Shown: positions 36,588-46,994 of the stretch, in pieces
Position numbering within the stretch: the first letter of the stretch is position 1
How the letters are laid out: every line of letters starts with the position of its first letter
DNA from: Auanema rhodensis
Taxonomy: Eukaryota > Nematoda > Chromadorea > Rhabditida > Rhabditidae
Reading direction: 5' to 3'
NCBI GenBank assembly: GCA_964057225.1
Contig: OZ059896.1
Span: 7,936,001 to 8,000,000, forward strand
DNA length: 64,000 bases
The notes under the pieces: generated by a model
The model's input: the letters and a program-made list of their open reading frames with translations, nothing else
What the model was told of the DNA's origin: nothing
Databases searched by the model: none
Position numbers and translations under genes: made by a program

Positions 36588-36603
36588 ATCTTTTTCGTTT
36601 TCC

Positions 36604-37650
36604 TTGAGGAAAGTGTTGGTGTTGATTACCTAGTACATAAGCTGAACTTTTTATAACGTTATCATCTATAAATCTAATCCTATCTCGTTGTGTTAGCTCT
36701 TAGTTCACATATTTGAGTTTCTTCATGGGTACATTCAACAATATCAATAAAAATACATTCAAAAAGGTAGCTGTTACCATTTCATCTACTCCAAATATAC
36801 TCAGAGAGGTAACCATCCAACATATTTTACTGTACCCTGTGCATGCGCTTGCTTTTAGTTTTGGCTAAATTTCAAAGACCTTCAATTATTTTGGTATTAG
36901 CTCCGGTCTCGGGATCCGTGAAGTTATACGTATGATTAACTGTTAAATGCCTATAATTTTGTGAAAGACTTTTAATACTCCCATATGCTCTCCAACCATC
37001 GCTCAGTATATTAATTTCACGCTCAATACAATTAATAACGCAGCTGTTTAACGTTTCTGCACTTCTATCAGGAACAGCAGAAAACCCATTGCGCTGGCCT
37101 AATACTACCCGGATTAAACTTTCTGCTAGAAACTAACGTTTCATCAAATTCAACAGTCAAACTGGGATCTCCAATCTTTGGAGAATGCTTCAAGAGGTTA
37201 AATGCACAAACTTTTCTTATATATTTATTATAATCCACGACTGAGTTGATGAAATGTTCCATTTTTTATTAAAATTTCTCTTCTACAGTCTTTTCTAATA
37301 TACCTTCACTTATTTCGAGCAGCAGAAAGACTCATTTGTCGTGTTCATCGGTCACCTTCGTTAGTTTGAGAGATTATTTCCTTCTCTTGCAGGAATTGGA
37401 TGGCATCAGCTTCAGTACGATGTCTCTTTTTTAGAGCGAACATTTAGACGAAGTATGGTTGATAATGCAGAAGCAATGACTAATAATGATTCAATTTTTA
37501 TATCATAATATAATCAAGTTTTATTATACTTATTACAGACAATTACAAAGTAATATTCGCTTTCATAATTCATTGTGAATGTAATGAAATATTATTCCTT
37601 AATAGAAAGAGACCCCTCCCCCCCAAAGCCCTAGATACGGAAAAAGAACC
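36604..37650. mobile_element. Merlin insert copy 9 (1047 bp, short form)
   Basis: Short form with the 150 bp deletion. New marks CTTTTTTAGAGCG and GACAATTACA are shared only with copy 10, so copies 9 and 10 are sisters. Confidence 0.78.
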
Positions 37651-37772
37651 GCAATCGTTTTCGTTTTCCTCGATTTATTCCGATACAAAAGATGTTATTT
37701 CATTTTTGTCGTTATGGTTGTCTCTTGTATGTTCGTAGCTACTAAGAAATTTGCGCACACGCTATATTCGTA

Positions 37773-39184
37773 GCTTCCGTAGCGCAGTAGGCAGCGCGTC
37801 AGTCTCATAATCTGAAGGTCGTGAGTTCGAGCCTCACCGGGAGCAATCTTTTCCGTTTTCCCAGATTTATTCTGATACAAAAGATGTTATTTCATTTTTG
37901 TAGTTTTGGTTGTCTCTTGTATGTTAGTTTCTACTATGAAATATGCGAATACGATATATTCGTAGCTTCCGTAGCGCAGTAGGCAGCGCGTCAGTCTCAT
38001 AATCTGAAGGTCGTGAGTTCAAGCCTCACCGGGAGCAATCTTTTTCGTTTTCCTCGATTTATTCTGATACAAAAGATATTCTTTCATTTTTATAGTTTTG
38101 GTTGTCATTGTATGTTTGTAGCTACTAAGAAATATGCGAATACGATATATTCGTAGCTTCCGTAGCGCAGTAGGCAGCGCGTCAGTCTCATAATCTGAAG
38201 GTCGTGAGTTCGACCCTCACCGGGAGCAATCTTTTCCGTTTTCCCAGATTTATTCTGATACAAAAGATGTTATATCATTTTTGTAGTTTTAGTTGTCTCT
38301 TGTATGTTAGTTTCTACTATGAAATATGCGAATACGATATATTCGTAGCTTCCGTAGCGCAGTAGGCAGCGCGTCAGTCTCATAATCTGAAGGTCGTGAG
38401 TTCGAGCCTCACCGGGAGCAATCTTTTTCGTTTTCCTCGATTTAATCTGATACAAAAGATATTCTTTCATTTTTATAGTTTTGGTTGTCATTGTATGTTC
38501 GTAGCTACTAAGAAATATGCGAATACGATATATTCGTAGCTTCCGTAGCGCAGTAGGCAGCGCGTCAGTCTCATAATCTGAAGGTCGTGAGTTCGAGCCT
38601 CACCGGGAGCAATCTTTTTCGTTTTCCTCGATTTAATCTGATACAAAAGATATTCTTTCATTTTTATAGTTTTGGTTGTCATTGTATGTTCGTAGCTACT
38701 AAGAAATATGCGAATACGATATATTCGTAGCTTCCGTAGCGCAGTAGGCAGCGCGTCAGTCTCATAATCTGAAGGTCGTGAGTTCGAACCTCACCGGGAG
38801 CAATCTTTTTCGTTTTCCTCGATTTATTCTGATACAAAAGATATTCTTTCATTTTTATAGTTTTGGTTGTCATTCTATGTTCGTAGCTACTAAGAAATAT
38901 GCGAATACGATATATTCGTAGCTTCCGTAGCGCAGTAGGCAGCGCGTCAGTCTCATAATCTGAAGGTCGTGAGTTCGAGCCTCACCGGGAGCAATCTTTT
39001 CCGTTTTCCTCGATTTAATCTGATACAAAAGATATTCTTTCATTTTTATAGTTTTGGTTGTCATTGTATGTTCGTAGCTACTAAGAAATTTGCGCACACG
39101 CTGTATTCGTAGTTTCCGTAGCGCAGTAGGCAGCGCCTCAGTCTCATAATCTGAAGGTCGTGAGTTCGAGCTTCACCGGGAGCA
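37773..39184 (+). tRNA. tRNA-Met-CAT: tRNA-Met block 10: 8 copies
   Basis: Starts: 37773, 37965, 38156, 38348, 38539, 38730, 38921, 39112. The order of T-loop variants (TTCAAGC at 37965, TTCGACC at 38156, TTCGAAC at 38730) repeats that of block 8, so blocks 8 and 10 are related copies. Copy 39112 is the T2/C26 variant with the extra T-stem change shared with 36515. Confidence 0.92.
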
Positions 39185-39200
39185 ATCTTTTTCGTTTTCC

Positions 39201-40247
39201 TTGAGGAAAGTGTTGGTGTTGATTACCTAGTACATAAGCTGAACTTTTTATAACGTTATCATCTATAAATCTAATCCTATCTCGTTGTGTTAGCTCTTAG
39301 TTCACATATTTGAGTTTCTTCATGGGTACATTCAACAATATCAATAAAAATACATTCAAAAAGGTAGCTGTTACCATTTCATCTACTCCAAATATACTCA
39401 GAGAGGTAACCATCCAACATATTTTACTGTACCCTGTGCATGCGCTTGCTTTTAGTTTTGGCTAAATTTCAAAGACCTTCAATTATTTTGGTATTAGCTC
39501 CGGTCTCGGGATCCGTGAAGTTATACGTATGATTAACTGTTAAATGCCTATAATTTTGTGAAAGACTTTTAATACTCCCATATGCTCTCCAACCATCGCT
39601 CAGTATATTAATTTCACGCTCAATACAATTAATAACGCAGCTGTTTAACGTTTCTGCACTTCTATCAGGAACAGCAGAAAACCCATTGCGCTGGCCTAAT
39701 ACTACCCGGATTAAACTTTCTGCTAGAAACTAACGTTTCATCAAATTCAACAGTCAAACTGGGATCTCCAATCTTTGGAGAATGCTTCAAGAGGTTAAAT
39801 GCACAAACTTTTCTTATATATTTATTATAATCCACGACTGAGTTGATGAAATGTTCCATTTTTTATTAAAATTTCTCTTCTACAGTCTTTTCTAATATAC
39901 CTTCACTTATTTCGAGCAGCAGAAAGACTCATTTGTCGTGTTCATCGGTCACCTTCGTTAGTTTGAGAGATTATTTCCTTCTCTTGCAGGAATTGGATGG
40001 CATCAGCTTCAGTACGATGTCTCTTTTTTAGAGCGAACATTTAGACGAAGTATGGTTGATAATGCAGAAGCAATGACTAATAATGATTCAATTTTTATAT
40101 CATAATATAATCAAGTTTTATTATACTTATTACAGACAATTACAAAGTAATATTCGCTTTCATAATTCATTGTGAATGTAATGAAATATTATTCCTTAAT
40201 AGAAAGAGACCCCTCCCCCCCAAAGCCCTAGATACGGAAAAAGAACC
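39201..40247. mobile_element. Merlin insert copy 10 (1047 bp, short form)
   Basis: Sister of copy 9 at 2597 bp distance, with the same private marks and deletion. It is the last copy of the SDGWRAY haplotype. Confidence 0.78.
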
Positions 40248-40369
40248 GCAATCGTTTTCGTTTTCCTCGATTTATTCCGATACAAAAGATGTTATTTTAT
40301 TTTTGTAGTTATGGTTGTCTCTTGTATGTTCGTAGCTACTAAGAAATTTGCGCACACGCTATATTCGTA

Positions 40370-41017
40370 GCTTCCGTAGCGCAGTAGGCAGCGCGTCAGT
40401 CTCATAATCTGAAGGTCGTGAGTTCGAGCCTCACCGGGAGCAATCTTTTCCGTTTTCCCAGATTTATTCTGATACAAACGATGTTATTTCATTTTTGTAG
40501 TTTTGGTTGTCTCTTGTATGTTAGTTTCTACTATGAAATATGCGAATACGATATATTCGTAGCTTCCGTAGCGCAGTAGGCAGCGCGTCAGTCTCATAAT
40601 CTGAAGGTCGTGAGTTCGAGCCTCACCGGGAGCAATCTTTTTCGTTTTCCTCGATTTATTCTGATACAAAAGATATTCTTTCATTTTTATAGTTTTGGTT
40701 GTCATTGTATGTTCGTAGCTACTAAGAAATATGCGAATACGATATATTCGTAGCTTCCGTAGCGCAGTAGGCAGCGCGTCAGTCTCATAATCTGAAGGTC
40801 GTGAGTTCGAGCCTCACCGGGAGCAATCTTTTCCGTTTTCCCAGATTTATTCTGATACAAAAGATGTTATATCATTTTTGTAGTTTTAGTTGTCTCTTGT
40901 ATGTTAGTTTCTACTATGAAATATGCGAATACGATATATTCGTAGCTTCCGTAGCGCAGTAGGCAGCGCGTCAGTCTCATAATCTGAAGGTCGTGAGTTC
41001 GAGCCTCACCGGGAGCA
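40370..41017 (+). tRNA. tRNA-Met-CAT: tRNA-Met block 11: 4 copies
   Basis: Starts: 40370, 40562, 40753, 40945. All four are standard. The last copy before the insert is not the T2/C26 variant, which links this block with blocks 1, 2 and 12 rather than with blocks 3-10. Confidence 0.94.
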
Positions 41018-41033
41018 ATCTTTTTAGTTTTCC

Positions 41034-42230
41034 TTGAGGAAAGTGTTGGTATTGATTACCTAGTACATAAGCTGAACTTTTTATAACGTTATCATCTATA
41101 AATCTAATCCTATCTCGTTGTGTTAGCTCTTAGTTCACATATTTGAGGTTCTTCCTGGGTACATTCAACAATATCAATAAAAATACATTCAAAAAGGTAG
41201 CTGTTACCATTTCATCTACTCCAAATATACTCAGAGAGGTAACCATCCAACATATTTTGCTGTACCCTGTGCATGCGCTTGCTTTTAGTTTTAGCTAAAT
41301 CTCAAAGACCTTCAATTATTTTGGTATTAGCTCCGGTCTCGGGATCCGTGAAGTTATACGTATGATTAACTGTTAAATGCCTATAATTTTGTGAAAGACT
41401 ATTAATACTCCCATATGCTCTCCAACAATCACTCAGTATATTAATTTCACGCTCAATACAATTAATAACGCAGCTGTTTAAGGTTTCTGCACTTCTATCA
41501 GGAACAGCAGAAAACCCATTGCGCTGGCCTAATACTACCCGCATTAAACTTTCTGCTAGAAACTAACGTTTCATCAAATTCAACAGTCAAACTGGGATCT
41601 CCAATCTTTGGAGAATGCTTCAAGAGGTTAAATGCACAAACTTTTCTTATATATTTATTATAATCCACGACTGTTTTGCAAGAGCTTATTCCTAACTCAT
41701 ATTGACAGAACTTTACAGTAGTGTATTCCTTGCTACAGCCGTGTACGAAAAAAATGAACTTGGTATAACCTAATTTTGAGCCTAAAATGTTTGTGTTAAT
41801 TATATTTAGATTTTAACTTTATGAATTGAAGAAATGTTCCATTTTTTATTAAAACTTCTCTTCTACAGTCTTTTCTAATATACCTTCACTTATTTCGAGC
41901 AGCAGAAAGACTCATTTGTCGTGTTCATCGGTCAACTTCGTTAGTTTGAGAGATTATTTCCTTCTCTTGCAGGAATTGGATGGCATCAGCTTCAGTACGA
42001 AGTCTCTTTTTTGGAGCGAACATTTAGACGAAGTATGGTTGATAATGCAGAAGCAATGACTAATAATGATTCAATTTTTATATCATAATATAATCAAGTT
42101 TTATTATACTTATTACAGACATTTACAAAGTAATATTCGCTTTCATAATTCATTGTGAATGTAATGAAATATTATTCCTTAATAGAAAGAGACCCCTCCC
42201 CCCCAAAGCCCTAGATACGGAAAAAGAACC
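41034..42230. mobile_element. Merlin insert copy 11 (1197 bp, long form)
   Basis: Returns to the SDCWRAY haplotype of copies 1 and 2, with its own marks (GAGGTTCTTCC near the start, GAATTGAAGAAATG in the middle). Preceded by a standard tRNA, not the T2/C26 variant. Confidence 0.78.
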
Positions 42231-42352
42231 GCAATCGTTTTCGTTTTCCTCGATTTATTCCGATACAAAAGATGTTATTTCATTTTTGTAGTTATGGTTG
42301 TCTCTTGTATGTTCGTAGCTACTAAGAAATTTGCGCACACGCTATATTCGTA

Positions 42353-43000
42353 GCTTCCGTAGCGCAGTAGGCAGCGCGTCAGTCTCATAATCTGAAGGTC
42401 GTGAGTTCGAGCCTCACCGGGAGCAATCTTTTCCGTTTTCCCAGATTTATTCTGATACAAACGATGTTATTTCATTTTTGTAGTTTTGGTTGTCTCTTGT
42501 ATGTTAGTTTCTACTATGAAATATGCGAATACGATATATTCGTAGCTTCCGTAGCGCAGTAGGCAGCGCGTCAGTCTCATAATCTGAAGGTCGTGAGTTC
42601 GAGCCTCACCGGGAGCAATCTTTTTCGTTTTCCTCGATTTATTCTGATACAAAAGATATTCTTTCATTTTTATAGTTTTGGTTGTCATTGTATGTTCGTA
42701 GCTACTAAGAAATATGCGAATACGATATATTCGTAGCTTCCGTAGCGCAGTAGGCAGCGCGTCAGTCTCATAATCTGAAGGTCGTGAGTTCGAGCCTCAC
42801 CGGGAGCAATCTTTTCCGTTTTCCCAGATTTATTCTGATACAAAAGATGTTATATCATTTTTGTAGTTTTAGTTGTCTCTTGTATGTTAGTTTCTACTAT
42901 GAAATATGCGAATACGATATATTCGTAGCTTCCGTAGCGCAGTAGGCAGCGCGTCAGTCTCATAATCTGAAGGTCGTGAGTTCGAGCCTCACCGGGAGCA
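42353..43000 (+). tRNA. tRNA-Met-CAT: tRNA-Met block 12: 4 copies
   Basis: Starts: 42353, 42545, 42736, 42928. All four are standard. The block and its insert repeat block 11 and its insert with very few changes at a distance of 1983 bp, down to a shared spacer change (ACAAACGATG) after the first tRNA. Confidence 0.94.
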
Positions 43001-43016
43001 ATCTTTTTCGTTTTCC

Positions 43017-44213
43017 TTGAGGAAAGTGTTGGTGTTGATTACCTAGTACATAAGCTGAACTTTTTATAACGTTATCATCTATAAATCTAATCCTATCTCG
43101 TTGTGTTAGCTCTTAGTTCACATATTTGAGGTTCTTCCTGGGTACATTCAACAATATCAATAAAAATACATTCAAAAAGGTAGCTGTTACCATTTCATCT
43201 ACTCCAAATATACTCAGAGAGGTAACCATCCAACATATTTTGCTGTACCCTGTGCATGCGCTTGCTTTTAGTTTTAGCTAAATCTCAAAGACCTTCAATT
43301 ATTTTGGTATTAGCTCCGGTCTCGGGATCCGTGAAGTTATACGTATGATTAACTGTTAAATGCCTATAATTTTGTGAAAGACTATTAATACTCCCATATG
43401 CTCTCCAACAATCACTCAGTATATTAATTTCACGCTCAATACAATTAATAACGCAGCTGTTTAAGGTTTCTGCACTTCTATCAGGAACAGCAGAAAACCC
43501 ATTGCGCTGGCCTAATACTACCCGCATTAAACTTTCTGCTAGAAACTAACGTTTCATCAAATTCAACAGTCAAACTGGGATCTCCAATCTTTGGAGAATG
43601 CTTCAAGAGGTTAAATGCACAAACTTTTCTTATATATTTATTATAATCCACGACTGTTTTGCAAGAGCTTATTCCTAACTCATATTGACAGAACTTTACA
43701 GTAGTGTATTCCTTGCTACAGCCGTGTACGAAAAAAATGAACTTGGTATAACCTAATTTTGAGCCTAAAATGTTTGTGTTAATTATATTTAGATTTTAAC
43801 TTTATGAATTGAAGAAATGTTCCATTTTTTATTAAAACTTCTCTTCTACAGTCTTTTCTAATATACCTTCACTTATTTCGAGCAGCAGAAAGACTCATTT
43901 GTCGTGTTCATCGGTCAACTTCGTTAGTTTGAGAGATTATTTCCTTCTCTTGCAGGAATTGGATGGCATCAGCTTCAGTACGAAGTCTCTTTTTTGGAGC
44001 GAACATTTAGACGAAGTATGGTTGATAATGCAGAAGCAATGACTAATAATGATTCAATTTTTATATCATAATATAATCAAGTTTTATTATACTTATTACA
44101 GACATTTACAAAGTAATATTCGCTTTCATAATTCATTGTGAATGTAATGAAATATTATTCCTTAATAGAAAGAGACCCCTCCCCCCCAAAGCCCTAGATA
44201 CGGAAAAAGAACC
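43017..44213. mobile_element. Merlin insert copy 12 (1197 bp, long form)
   Basis: Sister of copy 11 at 1983 bp distance, sharing all its private marks. After its right end the array restarts with a different spacer type (CCGAGATAT) from the other copies. Confidence 0.78.
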
Positions 44214-44335
44214 GCAATCTTTTCCGTTTTCCGAGATATATTCTGATACAAAAGATGTTATTTCACTTTTGTAGTTTTGGTTGTCTCTTGTATGTTAGTT
44301 TCTAATATGAAATATGCGAATACGATATATTCGTA

Positions 44336-45176
44336 GCTTCCGTAGCGCAGTAGGCAGCGCGTCAGTCTCATAATCTGAAGGTCGTGAGTTTGAGCCTCAC
44401 CGGGAGCAATCTTTTCCGTTTTCCGAGATATATTCTGATACAAAAGATGTTATTTCATTTTTGTAGTTTTGTTTGTCTCTTGTATGTTAGTTTCTACTAT
44501 GAAATATGCGCACACGCTGTATTTGTAGCTTCCGTAGCGCAGTAGGCAGCGCGTCAGTCTCATAATCTGAAGGTCGTGAGTTCGAGCCTCACCGGGAGCA
44601 ATCTTTTTCGTTTTCCGAGATATATTCTGATACAAAAGATGTTATTTCATTTTTGTAGTTTTGTTTGTCTCTTGTATGTTAGTTTCTACTATGAAATATG
44701 CGCACACGCTGTATTTGTAGCTTCCGTAGCGCAGTAGGCAGCGCGTCAGTCTCATAATCTGAAGGTCGTGAGTTCGAGCCTCACCGGGAGCAATCTTTTC
44801 CGTTTTCCGAGATATATTCTGATACAAAAGATGTTATTTCACTTTTGTAGTTTTGGTTGTCTCTTGTATGTTCGTAGCTACTAAGAAATATGCGAATACG
44901 ATATATTCGTAGCTTCCGTAGCGCAGTAGGCAGCGCGTCAGTCTCATAATCTGAAGGTCGTGAGTTCGAGCCTCACCGGGAGCAATCTTTTTCGTTTTCC
45001 CAGATTTATTCTGATACAAAAGATGTTATATCATTTTTGTAGTTTTAGTTGTCTCTTGTATGTTAGTTTCTACTATGAAATATGCGAATACGATATATTC
45101 GTAGCTTCCGTAGCGCAGTAGGCAGCGCGTCAGTCTCATAATCTGAAGGTCGTGAGTTCGAGCCTCACAGGGAGCA
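44336..45176 (+). tRNA. tRNA-Met-CAT: tRNA-Met block 13: 5 copies
   Basis: Starts: 44336, 44528, 44720, 44912, 45104. Copy 44336 has T for C56 in the T-loop (TTTGAGC), which hits the B box; 45104 has A for C66 (acceptor mismatch). The spacers are mostly of the CCGAGATAT type found right of the Gag fragment, so the switch of spacer family happens here, before the last, truncated Merlin insert. Confidence 0.92.
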
Positions 45177-45192
45177 ATCTTTTTCGTTTTCC

Positions 45193-45478
45193 TTGAGGAA
45201 AGTGTTGGTGTTGATTACCTAGTACATAAGCTAAACTTTTTATAACGTTATCATCTATAAATCTAATCCTATCTCGTTGTGTTAGCTCTTAGTTCACATA
45301 TTTGAGTTTCTTCCTGGGTACATTCAACAATATCAATAAAAATACATTCAAAAAGGTAGCTGTTACCATTTCATCTACTCCAAATATACTCGAGAGGTAA
45401 CCATCCAACATATTTTGCTGTACCCTGTGCATGCGCTTGCTTTTAGTTTTAGCTAAATCGCAAAGACCTTCAATTATC
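45193..45478. mobile_element. Merlin insert copy 13, truncated by the Gag fragment
   Basis: Only about the first 286 bp remain. It stops at CAATTAT, where other copies go on with TTTGG, and is joined to Gag sequence through a CAAT-type microhomology. One base is missing in ACTCGAGAGG, which puts the C-terminal transposase pieces (IIEGLCDLAKTKSKRMHRVQ) into one frame with the tail. That segment is a good match to the Merlin transposase C-terminus. Confidence 0.78.
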
Positions 45479-46910
45479 AATCAATTGATAAATCGCCTTG
45501 AGTGCTGTTTTGAAGTGTGATAAGAGCTGGGTCTTGATTGTATTCGGGACACAGCTTGGATGTTAACTCTTCTATTAGGGTAACCCAAGGTCCAGCTGTT
45601 CTGACCTTGTCAGGTAGCTCTGAATAAGCTTCCTCTGCTCTATCATTTTTCAATAGTAATGGTAAAATAGTTAGTCTTTCGGGCATCACTAAGCCTAAGG
45701 CGTTAGAAAAGGTATTAAACTTTGCCACGAAATCTCTAAAGTTACGACTTCCGTCGTATATGGGGCAATAAGGTGAGCTTAAAGCGTGCGCAATGGTAGA
45801 TTTACCCGCTCCCGGAAGACGTGGTGTCTCCGTCATGGTTGGTATATCCTCAGGGTATGTGTGAGATGACGTAATCCCTTTACTGCCTGAGCTTCTCGCC
45901 GTTAAATTCTTACCTCCCTTTTTCAAGTTACCAGATGTTGGATAACTAATGGTAGGGGCGGCTGAGGAGAACCGCTTCCCTGGGAGTTTGATAACTCGAC
46001 TCGTTGCCTGAGGCGTCGAATGTATTGAAAGGCTTGAGCTGGGTATAGCGCTATCTGACTTATTAAGGGTTGGGTTGGAGGATACGTGAAGAGAGTTATC
46101 AACTTGTTCTGTTGTTACCTCCCCTGGAGACAAATTCAAAACTTTTATTAAGCGAGCTGTTAAAGATTTCTTACTTTTGAACTTATCAGTAGTTAGTAAT
46201 AAGGGCAAAACTTCGGTAATTTCCTGATTTGGTTCTACGGGATTATTAGAGGTTGAGCGCCTACGCGGTGTATTAGTTTTTCTTTTATTAATCTTTTTAG
46301 AATCAAGCTTTTTCGAATCAAGCTTATCAGTGATAACTGATAAGGGTGATTTGCGAATAGTGAGAGATGAGGTTTTATTAAGTTGTGAGTTTTCTATCGG
46401 AGTGGAAAATGCCTGCGGTGTTAGAGTTAGTTCAAAAGAAGATGCAAGATCGTTATCAGTATTAACTGATAAAGTTGATAAGTTTAGGTGGGGGGTGGCT
46501 GGTGAAGTATTAGAGGTTATTTGTTTTGGTTTTTGAATTTTTTGAATCTTCTTATTACTTTTAAAAGAGTGTACCTTTGGAGTTGAAGCTGAAGTTTGAA
46601 TATTGTAGTCCTGAATATAGAAATCAGGGTCCTCCTCGGTGTTGTCCGGAGGTGAATACGTGCCTTCTCGAGGAATGAAGGTTTTCTCGACTTTGGGTTT
46701 TACCTCTTGTTCAGGCTCTTCAATCTGAACACTGAGGAGTCGAGTGCGGCTTCTGGTTCGACTGGCGACTGCGATGTCGTCACTGGACTCAGAAGGGTAT
46801 AGAGCAGGGACGGCCGAAGAGTATCTTCGCGCCACTTTGGTTCGTAGTGTTCGAGTTCGAGCCTCACCGGGAGCAATCTTTTCCGTTTTCCGAGATATAT
46901 TCTGATACAA
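45477..46910 (-). CDS. Chimeric open frame: antisense tRNA leader plus Gag fragment (477 residues)
   Basis: The minus-strand frame starts at an ATG in the tRNA spacer (46910), crosses the antisense 3' part of the tRNA remnant and runs in frame through the whole Gag fragment to a TGA made at the Merlin junction. The first 20 or so residues come from antisense array sequence, the remainder equals the Gag region of the left-end element. The array thus supplies the AUG that the original Gag frame lacks. No promoter is visible, and the product would lack the C-terminal half of Gag. It is most likely a by-product of the fusion, but the frame has stayed open over about 1.4 kb. Confidence 0.35.
   Translation of the reverse strand: MYQNISRKTEKIAPGEARTRTLRTKVARRYSSAVPALYPSESSDDIAVASRTRSRTRLLSVQIEEPEQEVKPKVEKTFIPREGTYSPPDNTEEDPDFYIQDYNIQTSASTPKVHSFKSNKKIQKIQKPKQITSNTSPATPHLNLSTLSVNTDNDLASSFELTLTPQAFSTPIENSQLNKTSSLTIRKSPLSVITDKLDSKKLDSKKINKRKTNTPRRRSTSNNPVEPNQEITEVLPLLLTTDKFKSKKSLTARLIKVLNLSPGEVTTEQVDNSLHVSSNPTLNKSDSAIPSSSLSIHSTPQATSRVIKLPGKRFSSAAPTISYPTSGNLKKGGKNLTARSSGSKGITSSHTYPEDIPTMTETPRLPGAGKSTIAHALSSPYCPIYDGSRNFRDFVAKFNTFSNALGLVMPERLTILPLLLKNDRAEEAYSELPDKVRTAGPWVTLIEELTSKLCPEYNQDPALITLQNSTQGDLSID
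45480..46840 (-). mobile_element. Gag fragment of the left-end retroelement inside the tRNA array
   Basis: 1361 bp aligns without gaps to 2447-3807, and I count about 13 base differences, so the two are about 99 percent identical. It covers the disordered N-terminal part of Gag and part of the capsid-like region, but no nucleocapsid or glycoprotein part and no LTR. The left end joins the cut Merlin copy 13; the right end joins the T-arm of a tRNA gene after a short stretch of scrambled sequence (46841-46852). The lack of element ends argues for DNA repair or template switching, not transposition. Confidence 0.85.
46853..46875 (+). pseudogene. 3' remnant of a tRNA-Met gene at the Gag junction
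   Basis: Only the last 23 bases of the tRNA (most of the T-arm and the 3' acceptor strand) survive to the right of the Gag fragment, followed by a normal spacer. The missing 5' part was replaced by Gag sequence. Short GTTCG repeats at the junction point to joining through microhomology. Confidence 0.8.
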
Positions 46911-46994
46911 AAGATGTTATTTCATTTTTGTAGTTTTGGTTGTCTCTTGTATGTTAGTTTCTACTATGAAATTTGCGCACACGCTGTATTTGTA

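Noticed and set aside
46853-46878. Retroelement primer-binding site complementary to tRNA-Met upstream of the Gag fragment
   Set aside because: The antisense tRNA 3' sequence lies upstream of gag, but it lacks the TGG complement of the CCA tail and is continuous with a normal array spacer, so it is a genomic tRNA remnant.
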